64,000 nucleotides of DNA from Thinopyrum elongatum. Taxonomy: Eukaryota > Streptophyta > Magnoliopsida > Poales > Poaceae. Positions 1 through 10,321 of this stretch are shown here, in pieces. The notes under the pieces were generated by a model. That model made no database searches, had not been told where the DNA came from, and saw nothing but the letters and a program-made list of their open reading frames with translations. The stretch is taken from assembly GCA_011799875.1 (NCBI GenBank), contig CM022301.1:15625927-15689926 (forward strand), given 5' to 3'. Every line of letters begins with the position of its first letter. Within the stretch, counting starts at the first letter, position 1. Both the position numbers and the translations under genes were made by a program.

Positions 1-900
1 ACCTCTACCTCAACCACCTCTTTGAAAGTGCATTTTGGAGCAAGAGCTATGATTGGAAAAAATGGGAGCATTGTAGCATAAATACCTACATACGCTAATT
101 ACAATGTTAGTCACTTCAGACCCTTAGATAGCCTAAAAGGAGCAGTTTTGGTTTATCTATATATATCAAGAAAAGGAACAAAAGATTTCTCTGCAAATAG
201 CAAAAGAACTACAGTATAAATCTGCCCCCATCAACGCCAAAGAAAAAAGAAGGTACCAAACAAATTAAGAAAGACAACAAAATATCCTTGGAATCTAGCT
301 AGATATGAGTATCTATTGGATAGGAACAAACAAACTTCCCATGCAAGAACAGCCAAGGTAGCCAACAAACCTAAAAGGACAGCAAAACAATCTACTCTAT
401 TGGAGCCTAGCTAGAGCTAGACATCTCTTAAACCCAATTTGCAGGAACCTAGCTACACATAAATATAAGAGCAAGTCCTAAAACCCATTTAAGAGTGTAG
501 AAACCAACTATAATACAAACAGTACAGTTCATTAACGTATGGACAAAATCCATCAATCAGAAACATGGAAGTAGAAGGTCATTATGAACTAAACCTTCAT
601 GACTGTTTGGGCCAAATTATACTGTAAAATCAACAACAGTAGATGGTTGCACACTTGCAATTTGAGATGTGATTCCATTTGAGCAATTCCTTGCAAAAAT
701 AAAGAATGCCACACCATGAGAAAAAAGATAAATCCTGAAGGGGTGGAGCTCACCACATCAGGGGGTAGGAGGAGGGAAGAGCCATGAGGGCTCATGCCTC
801 GTCCACCTGCAGCAGCAGCAGTTGCAGCTAGTCCAGATCAGGGCAACTGACCCTGTCCACCAGATCGAAACCGGACCTGGTTGGCTTCCTCTTCTCCTCC
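1..900. other. AT-rich intergenic DNA, no gene seen
   Basis: No convincing reading frame, RNA gene or transposon terminus is visible. The stretch is AT-rich with scattered A-runs and looks like ordinary low-copy grass intergenic or intron DNA. Near 795-900 the minus strand has a CTG-repeat and AG before a short open stretch, which could be the edge of an exon of a minus-strand gene whose GC-rich 5' part would be the next block, but nothing recognisable is encoded. Confidence 0.5.
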
Positions 901-1560
901 TGCTTCCTCCCTTCTCTAAATTCCTCTTTCATCTCGTGCTAGGTACATGAGGCCGGCAGGGCTTACCGACCTAGAGGAGAGAGGAACGCAGTTAGGAGCT
1001 GGCTGCAAGAGGGGATCAAAGAAGAGGAACGTGAGAGAAAAAGAGACAGAAATGAACCTGCAGATAATCACATCCGGCATTCCCAACGGCGGCTCACGTC
1101 TCACGCGCTCCTCCTGTCATGTGCGGGCGAGGACGACGGCGGCGTCCCCAGCGACGGCTCCACGTCTCCCGTGCTCCTCCTGCCATGTGCACGTGAGGAC
1201 GACGGCGACGACGCCGGGGACACGGACGATGGGGACCGGCAGGCCGGGAGAAGGAGCCGGCAGCGGCGTGGGGTGCAGCTAGGGTTAGCAGGTTGAGGCT
1301 GAGCCCCCTGCCGCCCCGCAACGCCTGGAACTGCCGCTTGGTGGCGGGCTTGGGCTTCTGGGTGCGGGCGGGGGTTGCTGCTTCTCCGGGAGGTGGGAGG
1401 CGGTGGGGAGGAGAGGAGGCGGGACCAGAAGAGGGTGGTGGCGCGGGGAGGAGAGGAGGGGAAGAGAGGAGGCAGGCTCGAGGGGGAGGGGAACGACCAG
1501 CACGCTCTCAGCCTCTCACGGTCTCAACCCTAGTTGGGCACTTTTCCAACAATGTGAAAT
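901..1560 (-). other. GC-rich block, possible 5' end of a minus-strand gene
   Basis: This block is strongly GC-rich and carries overlapping open frames on both strands, as expected from base composition alone. On the minus strand it reads like a grass 5' UTR: pyrimidine-rich CTCC runs at 1400-1500, then a short Pro/Ser/Arg-rich frame. On the plus strand near 1075-1200 a segment containing CTCCTGYCATGTGC occurs twice, about 70 bp apart. I do not recognise any product. It may be a promoter-proximal CpG-rich region rather than coding sequence. Confidence 0.25.
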
Positions 1561-1647
1561 CTCCAAAATGCCCTCTGTGGGGTGCCGGAATTACGCGTGG
1601 TGGCACGAACAGGGTGAAACTATTCATTCCTACAGTTTCACCTCTCC

Positions 1648-1720
1648 GATCCGACGGCCGGTGTCATCCAGAGGCGAGATCCGATGGCCCAGATGCGATC
1701 AAGCAAAAGATCCGACGGCC
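1648..1720. promoter_or_regulatory. Three copies of a GATCCGAYGGCC motif
   Basis: GATCCGACGGCC occurs at 1648-1659 and 1709-1720, with a one-base variant (GATCCGATGGCC) at 1678-1689. The spacing is about 30 bp. Repeated 12-mers next to a GC-rich, UTR-like block suggest a promoter cluster, probably serving a minus-strand gene starting near 1.5 kb. The factor that would bind is not identified. Confidence 0.35.
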
Positions 1721-1769
1721 AGGAATCCCGAGTGGCTGAGGAGCCGGGAGGTCTCCTGTCATTCTTATC

Positions 1770-2420
1770 TCTCGATTCAGTATGACTACCAACTTATGGT
1801 AACTGATCATAGTAATTCTTTGTTTTCCTTATATTTATATTCAGTGAAAAGTGAACCATCAAAGTTGCTTTCCTCCTCTAGCTATTGAAACTTTCTTGCC
1901 GAGAAACAGTCGTAGAACACTACAATGTAGCAGCAGATATTATGTTGGAGAGCCTTTCGTTGAATGTGGAGAGGAATGCAGTAGTGATGCAAGTGGATTT
2001 ATTTTACCAAGAGCTAAGCTAACCTACCATAAACAATTTTATTGTTGCTGTAAAAAAGAAACAGATTTTTGTTGCCATAAATTTAAACAACACCAACCTT
2101 AGTTGCTTCTCATGTTCATGAGCATCTGCATATTGTTCAGTCTTAAGAAACTTCTAAACATAGTTGTTATATTAATTCGGGTTTCTGTCTCACAAATGTG
2201 AAAATGTCCATGTGGTGTCAGGTTGGTACCAATTTCTTTAGGCACTATATATACCCTTTTATTCCGTGGATCTTCTTGCACGATATCTATTTCATATGCT
2301 ATTTTGTTCTAGCCATTGAAACGGATTTCCCAAAAATGTCTGTTTACTTGTAGTCCTTAGTAAACACTATCTTGTTATGGCTGTTACAAGTAGTTTCCCC
2401 TTAAATGGTTGTTTAATTAG
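1770..2420. repeat. Diverged copy of the 54.1-54.5 kb segment
   Basis: Several short blocks recur in the same order near 54.1-54.5 kb: ACTTATGGTAACTGATCAT, GTTGCCATAAATTTAAACAA, CATGTTCATSAGCATCTGCATAT, and ATAGTTGT followed by ATTAAT. Between the blocks the two copies differ by many substitutions and indels, so the duplication is old. There is no recognisable open frame. It could be an intron or flank of a duplicated gene family, or an unnamed repeat. Confidence 0.5.
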
Positions 2421-2532
2421 TATGACTAAGTCTTATGGTAACTGATCATGGCAATTCCTCGAACACTTGCGGTGCAGTGGTGATGGACCAGCCATCCGCC
2501 ATCGTTTGGGCCAAACCGGTGGGCGGTGAAGT

Positions 2533-2781
2533 ATGGGATTGACCTGCAACGGCGCTCAAGCAAGGTTAGATGCGGCGGCCGCCAAAGAGGAAGCAAATAC
2601 GAATCAATCCGACGAAACAATTATGGCGACGGCGGCGGCGTTTCACCTCGATTCTGGCGACGACGACGGGGGACCAATGGGCTTGCCATCGGGGAGAAGG
2701 GCGGGGAGGGCCAAGGGAGGCGACGAGGGCCGGCGGGTGGTCGCCGACGAAGAGGCAGTGGCGGGAGAAAGGCGGGGGTGA
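2533..2781 (+). CDS. Hypothetical GC-rich frame, doubtful
   Basis: An 82-codon frame starting MGLTCNGAQARLDAAAAKEE is rich in Ala, Asp, Gly and Arg, and frames in the other phases are open too. It follows a possible promoter, but no family is recognised and no splice partner is obvious. The open frame may only reflect GC-rich composition. The flank at 2820-3100 is AT-richer and holds nothing recognisable. Confidence 0.15.
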   Translation: MGLTCNGAQARLDAAAAKEEANTNQSDETIMATAAAFHLDSGDDDGGPMGLPSGRRAGRAKGGDEGRRVVADEEAVAGERRG

Positions 2782-3119
2782 GGCGAGCGTTTTCCTCCGA
2801 GCGGTAGCCACGGAGTAAATTTAGGGGGAAGGGAGGCGCCATAGGATAAATTATCCTCTCTTTTTCGGTTTAGGGGATCGGCTAGGTGCCGGTTAAAGGA
2901 GAAAAGCCAAAATTATCCTTCTCTAACGCCGGATTGGGGATCAGTTAGAGTTGCCCTAAGTCAAGGGATCAAATGTGTATTTTTCTCCCCGCTATACTAC
3001 GTCGATGATGGTGGGCCCACCGTCACTTGAGAAAGTCAATAAAGCTAAGTTCAAATTTGAATTTCAAAACTTGAAATCGAGAAGCAAGCATGGCATGAGT
3101 GTCACTCGGGAGGGCTCCT

Positions 3120-3442
3120 CCTATGCGTGCGACCGCACCCACCTACTCCTTCCCATTTCCCGCCCATTTTTCTTCCCCACCCACTCTAGAACCTTCCTTC
3201 CTTCATCGGCTTGCCCCGCCACCCACCGCCACCGCCGGCGAAGAGAGAGCGAGAGAGAGCAAGCACGCGGGAGTGGCCGCTGCCTCGCTGCTACGAGCTC
3301 CTCCTCGGCAAAGGTGACCGCCACAGCACCCTAATCGATCGATGGTCGACGTACCTACCCCTCTCCCTCCGCCGGCCATCTCAGTGTTTGATTCGCTTGT
3401 TGTTGTACAGACCATGACCGGTGGCCGCCGGAGGCCAAGCTC
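3120..3442 (+). promoter_or_regulatory. 5' UTR-like leader of the ankyrin pseudogene
   Basis: This is a pyrimidine-rich, GC-rich stretch with a purine-rich GAGAGAG cluster (about 3240-3260), typical of grass 5' UTRs. It leads directly into an ankyrin-family N-terminus. TTGTACAG at about 3403-3410 could be a splice acceptor for an exon reading DRWPPEAKLMEAA, in which case an upstream first exon lies in this block. No convincing TATA box was found. Confidence 0.35.
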
Positions 3443-3482
3443 ATGGAAGCCGCCCACAACGGCGACGTCCGTGAGATCAAGA
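3416..3482 (+). pseudogene. Ankyrin-repeat protein pseudogene, N-terminal exon
   Basis: The frame reads DRWPPEAKLMEAAHNGDVREIK with ATG at 3443, and ends in codon phase 1 at a GT donor (3483-3484). LMEAAHNGDVREIK is the usual start of the first ankyrin helix in a plant family of long ankyrin-repeat proteins. Joined across the Copia element to the acceptor at 12458-12459, the phase is right and restores the family motif IKKIAKDLD. The target site of the retrotransposon (3504-3508) lies 22 bases past the donor, so the insertion is in intron 1, not in coding sequence. The gene is already broken further downstream, so this is called a pseudogene. Family recognition is from memory of grass ankyrin proteins, not a search. 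Confidence 0.7.
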
Positions 3483-3503
3483 GTAAGGGCCGCACTGAAC
3501 CCA

Positions 3504-3508
3504 GCCCT
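3504..3508. other. Target-site duplication GCCCT, left copy
   Basis: GCCCT immediately before the TG of the left LTR; the matching copy is 12084-12088, immediately after the CA of the right LTR. A perfect pair shows one insertion event with no later recombination between elements. Confidence 0.9.
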
Positions 3509-5254
3509 TGAAGGAAATATGCCCTAGAGGCAATAATAAAGTTGTTATTTATATTTCCTTATTTCATGATAAATGTTTATTATTCATGCTAGAATTGTAT
3601 TAACCGGAAACTTGATACATGTGTGAATACATAGACAAAACACAGTGTCCCTAGTATGCCTCTACTAGACTAGCTCGTTAATCAAAGATGGTTGAGTTTC
3701 CTAACCATAGATATGTGTTGTCACTTGATGAACGGGATCACATCATTAGGAGAATAATGTGATGGACAAGACCCATCCGTTAGCTTAGCATAATGATCGT
3801 TAAGTTTTATTGCTATTGCTTTCTTCATGACTTATACATATTCCTTTGACTATGAGATTATTCAACTCCCGAATACCGAAGGAACACCTTGTGTGCTATC
3901 AAACGTCACAACGTAACTGGGTGATTATAAAGATGCTCTACAGGTGTCTTCGAAGGTGTTTGTTGGGTTGGCATAGGTTGAGATTAGGATTTGTCACTCC
4001 GAGTATCGGAGAGGTATCTCTGGGCCCTCTCGGTAATGCACATCATGATAAGCCTTGCAAGCAATGTGACTAATGAGTTAGTTACGGGATGATGCATTAC
4101 GGAACGAGTAAAGAGACTTGCCGGTAACGAGATTGAACTAGGTATGAAGATACCGACGATCAAATCTCGGGCAAGTAACATACCGATGACAAAGGGAATA
4201 ACGTATGTTGTCATTGCTGTTTGACTGATAAAGATCTTCGTAGAATATGTAGGAACCAATATGAGCATCCAGGTTCCGCTGTTGGTTATTGATTGGAGAT
4301 GTGTCTCGGTCATGTCTACATAGTTCTCGAACCCGTAGGGTCCGCACGCTTAACGTTCGATGATGATATGTATTACATGAGTTATGTGTTTTGGTGACCG
4401 AAGGTTGTTCGGAGTCCCGGATGAGATCACGGACATGACGAGGAGTCTCAAAATGGTCGAGAGGTAAAGATTGATATATTGGAAGGTTATATTCAGACAC
4501 CAGAATGGTTCCGGAGAGGTTCGGGTATTTTTCGGAGTACCGAGGGGTTACCGGAACCCCCCGGGGAAGTATCGGGCCTTATTGGGCCATAGGGGAGAGG
4601 AGGAGGCAGGCCACAGGAGGTGGCGCGCACCCCCCCATGGGAGTCCGAATTGGACAAGGGGGAGGGGGCGCGGCCCCCCTTTCCTTCTCCCTCTCCCTCT
4701 CTTTCCCTCTTCCCCCTCCGTTGGAAAGGAAGGGGGGCGACTAGGACTAGGAGTCCTAGTCGGACTCCCCCCACTTGGCGCGCCCCCTAGGGCCGGCGGC
4801 CTCCCCTCTCCTCCTTTATATACGGGGGCAGGGGGGCACCCCAAAGCACATTAATTGTTCTTAGCCGTGTGCGGTGCCCCCTCCACCGTTTACTCCTTCG
4901 GTCATATTGTCGTAGTGCTTAGGCGAAGCCCTGCGCGGATCACATCACCAACAACGTCACCACGCTGTCGTGCTGACGGAACTCATCGACTCCTTCGTAC
5001 CTCTACTGGATCAAGAGTTCGAGGGATGTCATCGAGCTGAACATGTGCAGAACTCGAAGGTGCCGTACGTTCGGTACTTGATCGGTTGATTCGAGAAGAC
5101 GTTCGACTATATCAACCTAGATAGATCTACGTTTTCGCTTTCGGTCTACGAGGGTACGTGGACACACTCTCCCCCTCTCGTTGCTATGCATCTCCTAGAT
5201 AGATCTTGCGTGAGCATAGGAAAATTTTTGAAATTGCATGCAACGTTCCCAACA
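3509..5254 (+). repeat. 5' LTR of the Copia element
   Basis: The LTR is 1,746 bp, TG...CA. A TATA box (TTTATATAC) lies at about 4814-4822, downstream of a GC-rich tract, as expected for the U3/R border. It differs from the 3' LTR at scattered sites, for example ACTTGATACATG against ACTTGGTACATG, and lacks the long poly-C run found at the equivalent place in the 3' LTR (6 C here, 28 C there). Confidence 0.92.
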
Positions 5255-5255
5255 G

Positions 5256-5268
5256 TGGCATCCGAGCC
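5256..5268 (+). promoter_or_regulatory. Primer binding site
   Basis: TGGCATCCGAGCC starts one base after the 5' LTR. It resembles the TGGTATCAGAGC complement of initiator tRNA-Met used by Copia elements, with a few changes. Confidence 0.75.
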
Positions 5269-6498
5269 AGGTCTATGCGTAGATTATATGCATGAGTAGA
5301 ACACAAAGAGTTGTGGGCAGTGATCGTCATACTGCTTACCACCAATGTCTTATTTTGATTTGGCGGTATTGTTGGATGAAGCGGCCCGAACCAACCTTAT
5401 ATGACCGCGTTCATGAGACCGGTTCCACCGACAGACATGCAACTAATTTTGCATAAAGGTGGCTGGCGGGTGTCTGTTTCTCCAACTTTAGTTGAATCCA
5501 ATTTGACTGCGGCCGGTCCTTGTGAAGGTTAAAACAGCAAACTTGATAAATCACCGTTGTTGTTTTTGTGCCGTAGGTATGTACGGTTGATGCTAAGAGC
5601 CCGTAGCAGCCATGTAAAACTTGCAACAACAAAGTAGAGGACGTCTAACTTGTTTTTGCAGGGCATGTTGTGATGTGATATGGTCAAGACATGATGTGAT
5701 ACACGTTATTGTATGAGATGATCATGTTTTGTAAAAGTTATCGGCAACTGGCAGGAGCCTTATGGTTGTCGCTTTATTGTATGAAATGCAATCGCCATGT
5801 AATTGCTTTACTTTATCACTATGCGTTAGCGATAGTTATAGAAGCAATAGTTGGCGAGACGACAACGACGCTACGATGGAGATCAAGGTGTCAAGCCGGT
5901 GACGATGGAGATCATGACGTTGCTTCGGTGATGGAGATCAAAAGCACAAGATGATGATGGCCATATCATGTCACATATTTTGATTGCATGTGATGTTTAT
6001 CTTTTATGCATCTTATTTTGCTTAGTACGGCAGTAGCATTATAAGATGATCCCTTACAAAATTTCAAGGTATAAGTGTTCTCCCCGAGTATGCACCGTTG
6101 CGAAAGTTCTTCGTGCTGAGACACCACATGATGATCGGGTGTGATAAGCTCTACGTTCACATACAACGGGTGCAAGAAAGTTTTGCACATGCGGAATACT
6201 CGGGTTAAACTTGATGAGCCTAGCATGTACAGACATGGCCTCGGAATACTGGAGACCGAAAGGTCGAGCGTGAATCATATAGTAGATATGATCAACATAG
6301 AGATGTTCACCATTGAAAACTACTCCATGTCACGTGATGGTCGGACATGGTTTAGTTGATTTGGATCACGTGATCATTTAGATGACTCGAGGGATGTCTA
6401 TCTAAGTGGGAGTTCTTAAGTAATATGATTAATTAAACTTAATTTATCATGAACTTAGTCCTGATAGTATTTGCATATCTATGTTGTAGATCAATAGC
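5269..6498 (+). other. Untranslated leader of the Copia element
   Basis: About 1.2 kb between primer site and gag without a long frame. This is a normal long leader for the Angela/BARE group, which carries packaging and dimerisation signals. No conserved structure could be assigned by eye. Confidence 0.6.
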
Positions 6499-7030
6499 TT
6501 GCGATGTAGCTCCCCGTTTATTTTTGATATGTTCCTAGAGAAAAATAAGTTGAAAGATGATAGTAGCAATGATTCGGACTGGGTCCGTGGCCTGAGGATT
6601 ATCCTCGTTGCTGCACAGAAGAATTATGTCCTTGATGCATCGCTAGGTGACAGACCTATTGCAGGAGCAGATGCAGACATTATGAATGCTTGACAAGCTC
6701 GGTATGATGACTACTTGATAGTTTAGTGCATCATGCTTTACGGCTTAGAACCGGGACTTCAAAAATGTTTTGAACACCACGGAGCATATAAGATGTTCCA
6801 AGAGTTGAAATTACTATTTCAGACTCATGCCCATGTCGAGAGGTATGAGACCTCTGACAAGTATTTTGCCTACAAGATGGAGGAGAATAGCTCAGCTAGT
6901 GAGCATGTGCTCAGAATATCTGGGTACTACAATCGCTTGAATCAAGTGGGAGTTAATCTTCCAGATAAGATAGTGATTGACAGAGTTCTCTAGTCACTAT
7001 CACCAAGCTACTAGAACTTCGTGATGAACT
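6499..7030 (+). pseudogene. gag: gag capsid region, Copia element (broken)
   Basis: The frame reads DWVRGLRIILVAAQKNYVL near 6570-6630 and, past two stops (about 6691 and 6724), LYGLEPGLQKCFEHHGAYKM at about 6736-6800, which is the UBN2-type Copia gag region. The phase stays constant through the stops up to about 6993, where more stops appear. A frameshift then moves the reading frame before the zinc knuckle. The capsid would package element RNA in cytoplasmic particles; this copy cannot make an intact one. Confidence 0.85.
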
Positions 7031-7055
7031 ATAATATACAAGGGATGACGAAAAA

Positions 7056-7550
7056 ATGATTCCCAAGCTCTTCGCGATGATGAAATCGGCGAAGGTAGAA
7101 ATCAACAAATATCATCAAGTGTTGATGGTTAACAAGACCACTAGTTTCAAGAAAAAGGGCAAGGGAAAGAAAGGGAACTTCAAGGAGAATGGCAAGCAAG
7201 TTGACACTCCCGTGAAGAAGCCCAAAGCTAGACCCAAACCTGAAAATGAGTGCTACTACTGCAAAGGAAATGGTCACTGGAAGCGGAACTGCCCCAAAAA
7301 CTTGGCGGATAAGAAGGATGGCAAAGTGAACAAAGGTATATTTGATATACATGTTATTGATGTGTACTTTACTAGTATTCATAGTAGCCCCTGGGTATTT
7401 GATACCGGTTCAGTCGCTAAGATTTGTAACTTGAAACAGGAGTTGCAAAATGAACAGATACTAGTTAAGGGCGAGGTGGCGATGTGTGTTGGAAGTGATT
7501 CCAAGGTTGATAAGATCACCATCGCACACTCCCTTTACCTTCGGGATTAG
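7056..7550 (+). pseudogene. Zinc knuckle and aspartic protease region, Copia element (broken)
   Basis: A lysine-rich stretch is followed by the CCHC knuckle CYYCKGNGHWKRNCP (about 7242-7286), which binds nucleic acid. Then comes WVFDTGS (about 7390-7410) with the aspartic protease active-site triad DTG. The frame differs from gag (a frameshift near 7030) and closes near 7550, where the next coding block continues in another phase, so a second frameshift lies around 7500-7550. Confidence 0.85.
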
Positions 7551-7599
7551 TGTTGAACCTAAAATAAATGTTATTTGGTGTTTTGCGTTGAGCATAAAT

Positions 7600-9120
7600 A
7601 TGATTGGATCATGTTTATTGCAATACGGTTATTCATTTAAGTCAAAGAATAATTGTTGTTCTGTTTACATGAATAAAACCTTCTATGGTCATACACTCAA
7701 TATAAATGGTTTATTGAATCTCGATCGTGGTGATACACATATTCATAATATTGATGCCAAAAGATGCAAAGTTGATAATAATAGTGCAACATATTTGTGG
7801 CACTGCCGTTTAGGTCATATTGGTGTAAAGCGCATGAAGAAACTCCATGCAGATGGACTTTTGGAATCACTTGATTATGAATCATTTGATGCTTGCGAAC
7901 CATGCCTCATGGGCAAGATGACTAAAACTCCGTTCTCCGGAACAATGGAGTGAGCTACTGACTTATTGGAAATAATACATACTGATGTATGCGGTCCGAT
8001 GAGTGTTGAGGCTCGTGGTGGGTATCATTATTTTCTGACCTTCACAGATGATTTGAGCAGATATGGGTATATCTACTTAATGAAACGCAAGTCTGAAACA
8101 TTTGAAAAGTTCAAAGAACTTCAGAGTGAAGTGGAGAATCATCGTAACAAGAAAATAAAGTTTCTACGATCTGATCGCGGAGGCAAATATTTGAGTTACG
8201 AGTTTGGCCTTCATTTAAAACAATGTGGAATAGTTTCGCAACTCACGCCACCTGGAACACCACAGCGTAATGGTGTGTCCGAACATCGTAACCGCACTTT
8301 ATTGGATATGGTGCGATCTATGATGTCTCTTACCGATTTACCACTATCGTTTTGGGGTTATGCATTACAGACAGCTGCATTCACGTTAAACAGGGCACCG
8401 TCAAAATCCGTTGAGACGACACCGTATGAACTGTGGTTTGGCAATAAACCCAAGCTGTCGTTTCTGAAAGTTTGGGAATGCGATGCTTATGTCAAGAGGC
8501 TTCAGCCTGATAAGCTCGAACCCAAATCGGAGAAGTGCATCTTCATAGGATACCCTAAGGAGACAATTGGGTACACCTTCTACCACAAGTCCAAAGGTAA
8601 GATTTTTGTTGCTAAGAACGGAACATTTCTAGAGAAGGAGTTTCTCTTGAAAGAAGTGAGTGGGAGGAAAGTAGAACTTGATGAGGTAATTGTACCTGCT
8701 CTCAATTTGGAAGGTAGCTCATCCGAGAAATCTGTTCCCGTGATGCCTACACCAACTGGAGAGGAAGCTAATGATAGAGATCATGAAACTTCAGATCAAG
8801 TTGCTACAGAACCTCGTAAGTCAGGCAGAGCACGATCTGCACCAGAGTGGTACGGTAATCCTGTCCTGGAAGTCATGTTACTAGACCATGACGAACCTAC
8901 GAACTATGAAGAAGCTATAATGAGCCCAGATTCCGACAGATGGCTTGAGGCCATGAAATCTAAGATAGGATCCATATATAAGAACAAAGTGTGGACTTTG
9001 GTGGACTTGCCCGATGATCGGCAAGCCATAGAGAATAAATGGATCTTCAAGAGGAAGACTGACGCTGATGGTAATGTTACTGTCTACAAAGCTCAACTTG
9101 TTGCGAAAGGTTTTTCGACA
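7600..9120 (+). pseudogene. Pre-integrase and integrase region, Copia element (broken)
   Basis: LWHCRLGHIGVKRMKKLH (about 7795-7850) is the GAG-pre-integrase zinc-binding segment with its HxxxxCxxC partner CEPCLMGK. A TGA at 7951-7953 interrupts it. The integrase core follows: HTDVCGPM (first catalytic Asp), FTDDLSRY, and SDRGGKYLSYEF with the second Asp, then the GTPQRNGVSEHRNRT segment that carries the Glu. The GKNR-like tail and linker run to about 9000. A frameshift near 9110 separates integrase from reverse transcriptase. All three catalytic acidic positions appear present, but the protein is broken on both sides. Confidence 0.9.
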
Positions 9121-9725
9121 AGTTCAAGGAGTTGACTACGATGAGACCTTCTCACCCATAGCGATGCTTAAGTCTGTCCGAATCATGTTAGCAATTGCCG
9201 CATTTTATGATTATGATATCTGGCAAATGGATGTCAAAACTGCATTCCTTAATGGATTTCTTAAAGAAGAGTTGTATATGATGCAACCAGAAGGTTTTGT
9301 CGATCCTAAAGGTGCTAACAAAGTGTGCAAGCTTCAGCAATCCATTTATGGACTGGTGCAAGCATCTCGGAGTTGAAATATATGCTTTGATGAGGTGATC
9401 AAAGCATATGGTTTTATACAGACTTTTGGAGAAGCCTGTATTTACAAGAAAGTGAGTGGGAGCTCTGTAGCATTTCTAATATTATATGTGGATGACATAT
9501 TGTTGATTGGAAATGATGTAGAATTTCTGGATAGCATAAAAGGATACTTGAACAAGAGTTTTTCAATGAAAGACCTCGGTGAAGCTGCTTACATATTGGG
9601 CATCAAGATCTATAGAGATAGATCAAGACGTTTGATAAGACTTTCGATGAGTACATACCTTGATAAGATTTTGAAGGAGTTCAAAATGGATCAGTCAAAG
9701 AAAGAGTTCTTGCCTGAGTTGTAAG
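9010..9725 (+). pseudogene. Reverse transcriptase region, Copia element (broken)
   Basis: IENKWIFKRKTDADGNV (about 9030-9075) starts the RVT_2 domain, then VKTAFLNGFLKEELYMMQPEG carries the first catalytic Asp region, and LYVDDILLIGND (about 9484-9520) is the YVDD catalytic motif. A TGA at 9374-9376 replaces the usual Trp in the RSW motif, and a TAA closes the frame at 9722-9724. The phase changes near 9110. Family and order are certain; activity is excluded. Confidence 0.9.
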
Positions 9726-9727
9726 GT

Positions 9728-10158
9728 ATGAAGTTGAGTAAGACTAAAAACCCGACCACGGCAGAAGATAGAGAGAGAATGAAAGTCATTCCCTATGCCT
9801 CAGCCATAGATTCTATAAAGTATGCCATGCTGTGTACCAGACCTATTGTGTACCTTGCCAAGAGTTTGACAAGGGGGTACAATAGTGATCTAGGAGTAGA
9901 TCACTGGACAGCGGTCAAAATTATCCTTAGGTACCTAAGAGGACTAAGGAAAAGTTTCTCGATTATGGAGGTGATAAAGAGTTCGTCGTAAAGGGTTACG
10001 TCGATGCAAGTTTTGACACCGATCCGGATGACATTAAGTCTCAATCTGGATACATAGAAATTTGCGAAATACATACGGATCTGAATATGGCAGACCCGTT
10101 GACTAAACCCCTCTCACAAGCAAAACATGATCACACCTTAAAACTCTTTGGGTGTTAA
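9728..10158 (+). pseudogene. RNase H region with internal deletion, Copia element
   Basis: VIPYASAIDSIKYAMLCTRP (about 9787-9846) and the HWTAVKIILRYLRG segment are the usual connection to RNase H. KGYVDASFDTDPDD with SQSGYI follows at about 9990-10055, and then the text jumps to HTDLNMADPLTKPLSQAKHD (about 10070-10130), the very C-terminus of the polyprotein. The central RNase H segment, normally more than 100 residues with several catalytic acidic residues, is missing. A TAA at 10156-10158 follows LKLFGC. Confidence 0.85.
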
Positions 10159-10310
10159 TCACATGACGATGTGAACTAGATTATTGACTCTAGTAAACCC
10201 ATTGGGTGTTGGTCACATGGCGATGTGAACTATGGGTGTTAATCACATGGCGATGTGAACTATTGGTGTTAATCACATGGCGATGTGAACTAGATTATTG
10301 ACTCTAGTGC
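10150..10310 (+). repeat. Short tandem repeats upstream of the polypurine tract
   Basis: A GTGTTAATCACATGGCGATGTGAACTA-type unit of about 33-60 bp occurs four times in variant form (about 10152, 10207, 10236, 10267), with TAGATTATTGACTCTAGT following the first and last copies. Such repeats between the end of pol and the 3' LTR are usual in this family but vary in number. Confidence 0.75.
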
Positions 10311-10321
10311 AAGTGGGAGAC
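10311..10321 (+). promoter_or_regulatory. Polypurine tract
   Basis: AAGTGGGAGAC directly precedes the TG of the 3' LTR at 10322. It is the plus-strand primer site of the Angela/BARE group. Confidence 0.75.

Noticed and set aside
947..1888. Overlapping 60-160-codon frames on both strands
   Set aside because: GC-composition frames; none matches a known family and none has a convincing exon structure.
3846..5040. ORFs inside the Copia LTRs (also 10659-11869 and 42502-43393)
   Set aside because: LTRs are non-coding; the same frames recur in every LTR copy because the DNA is repeated.
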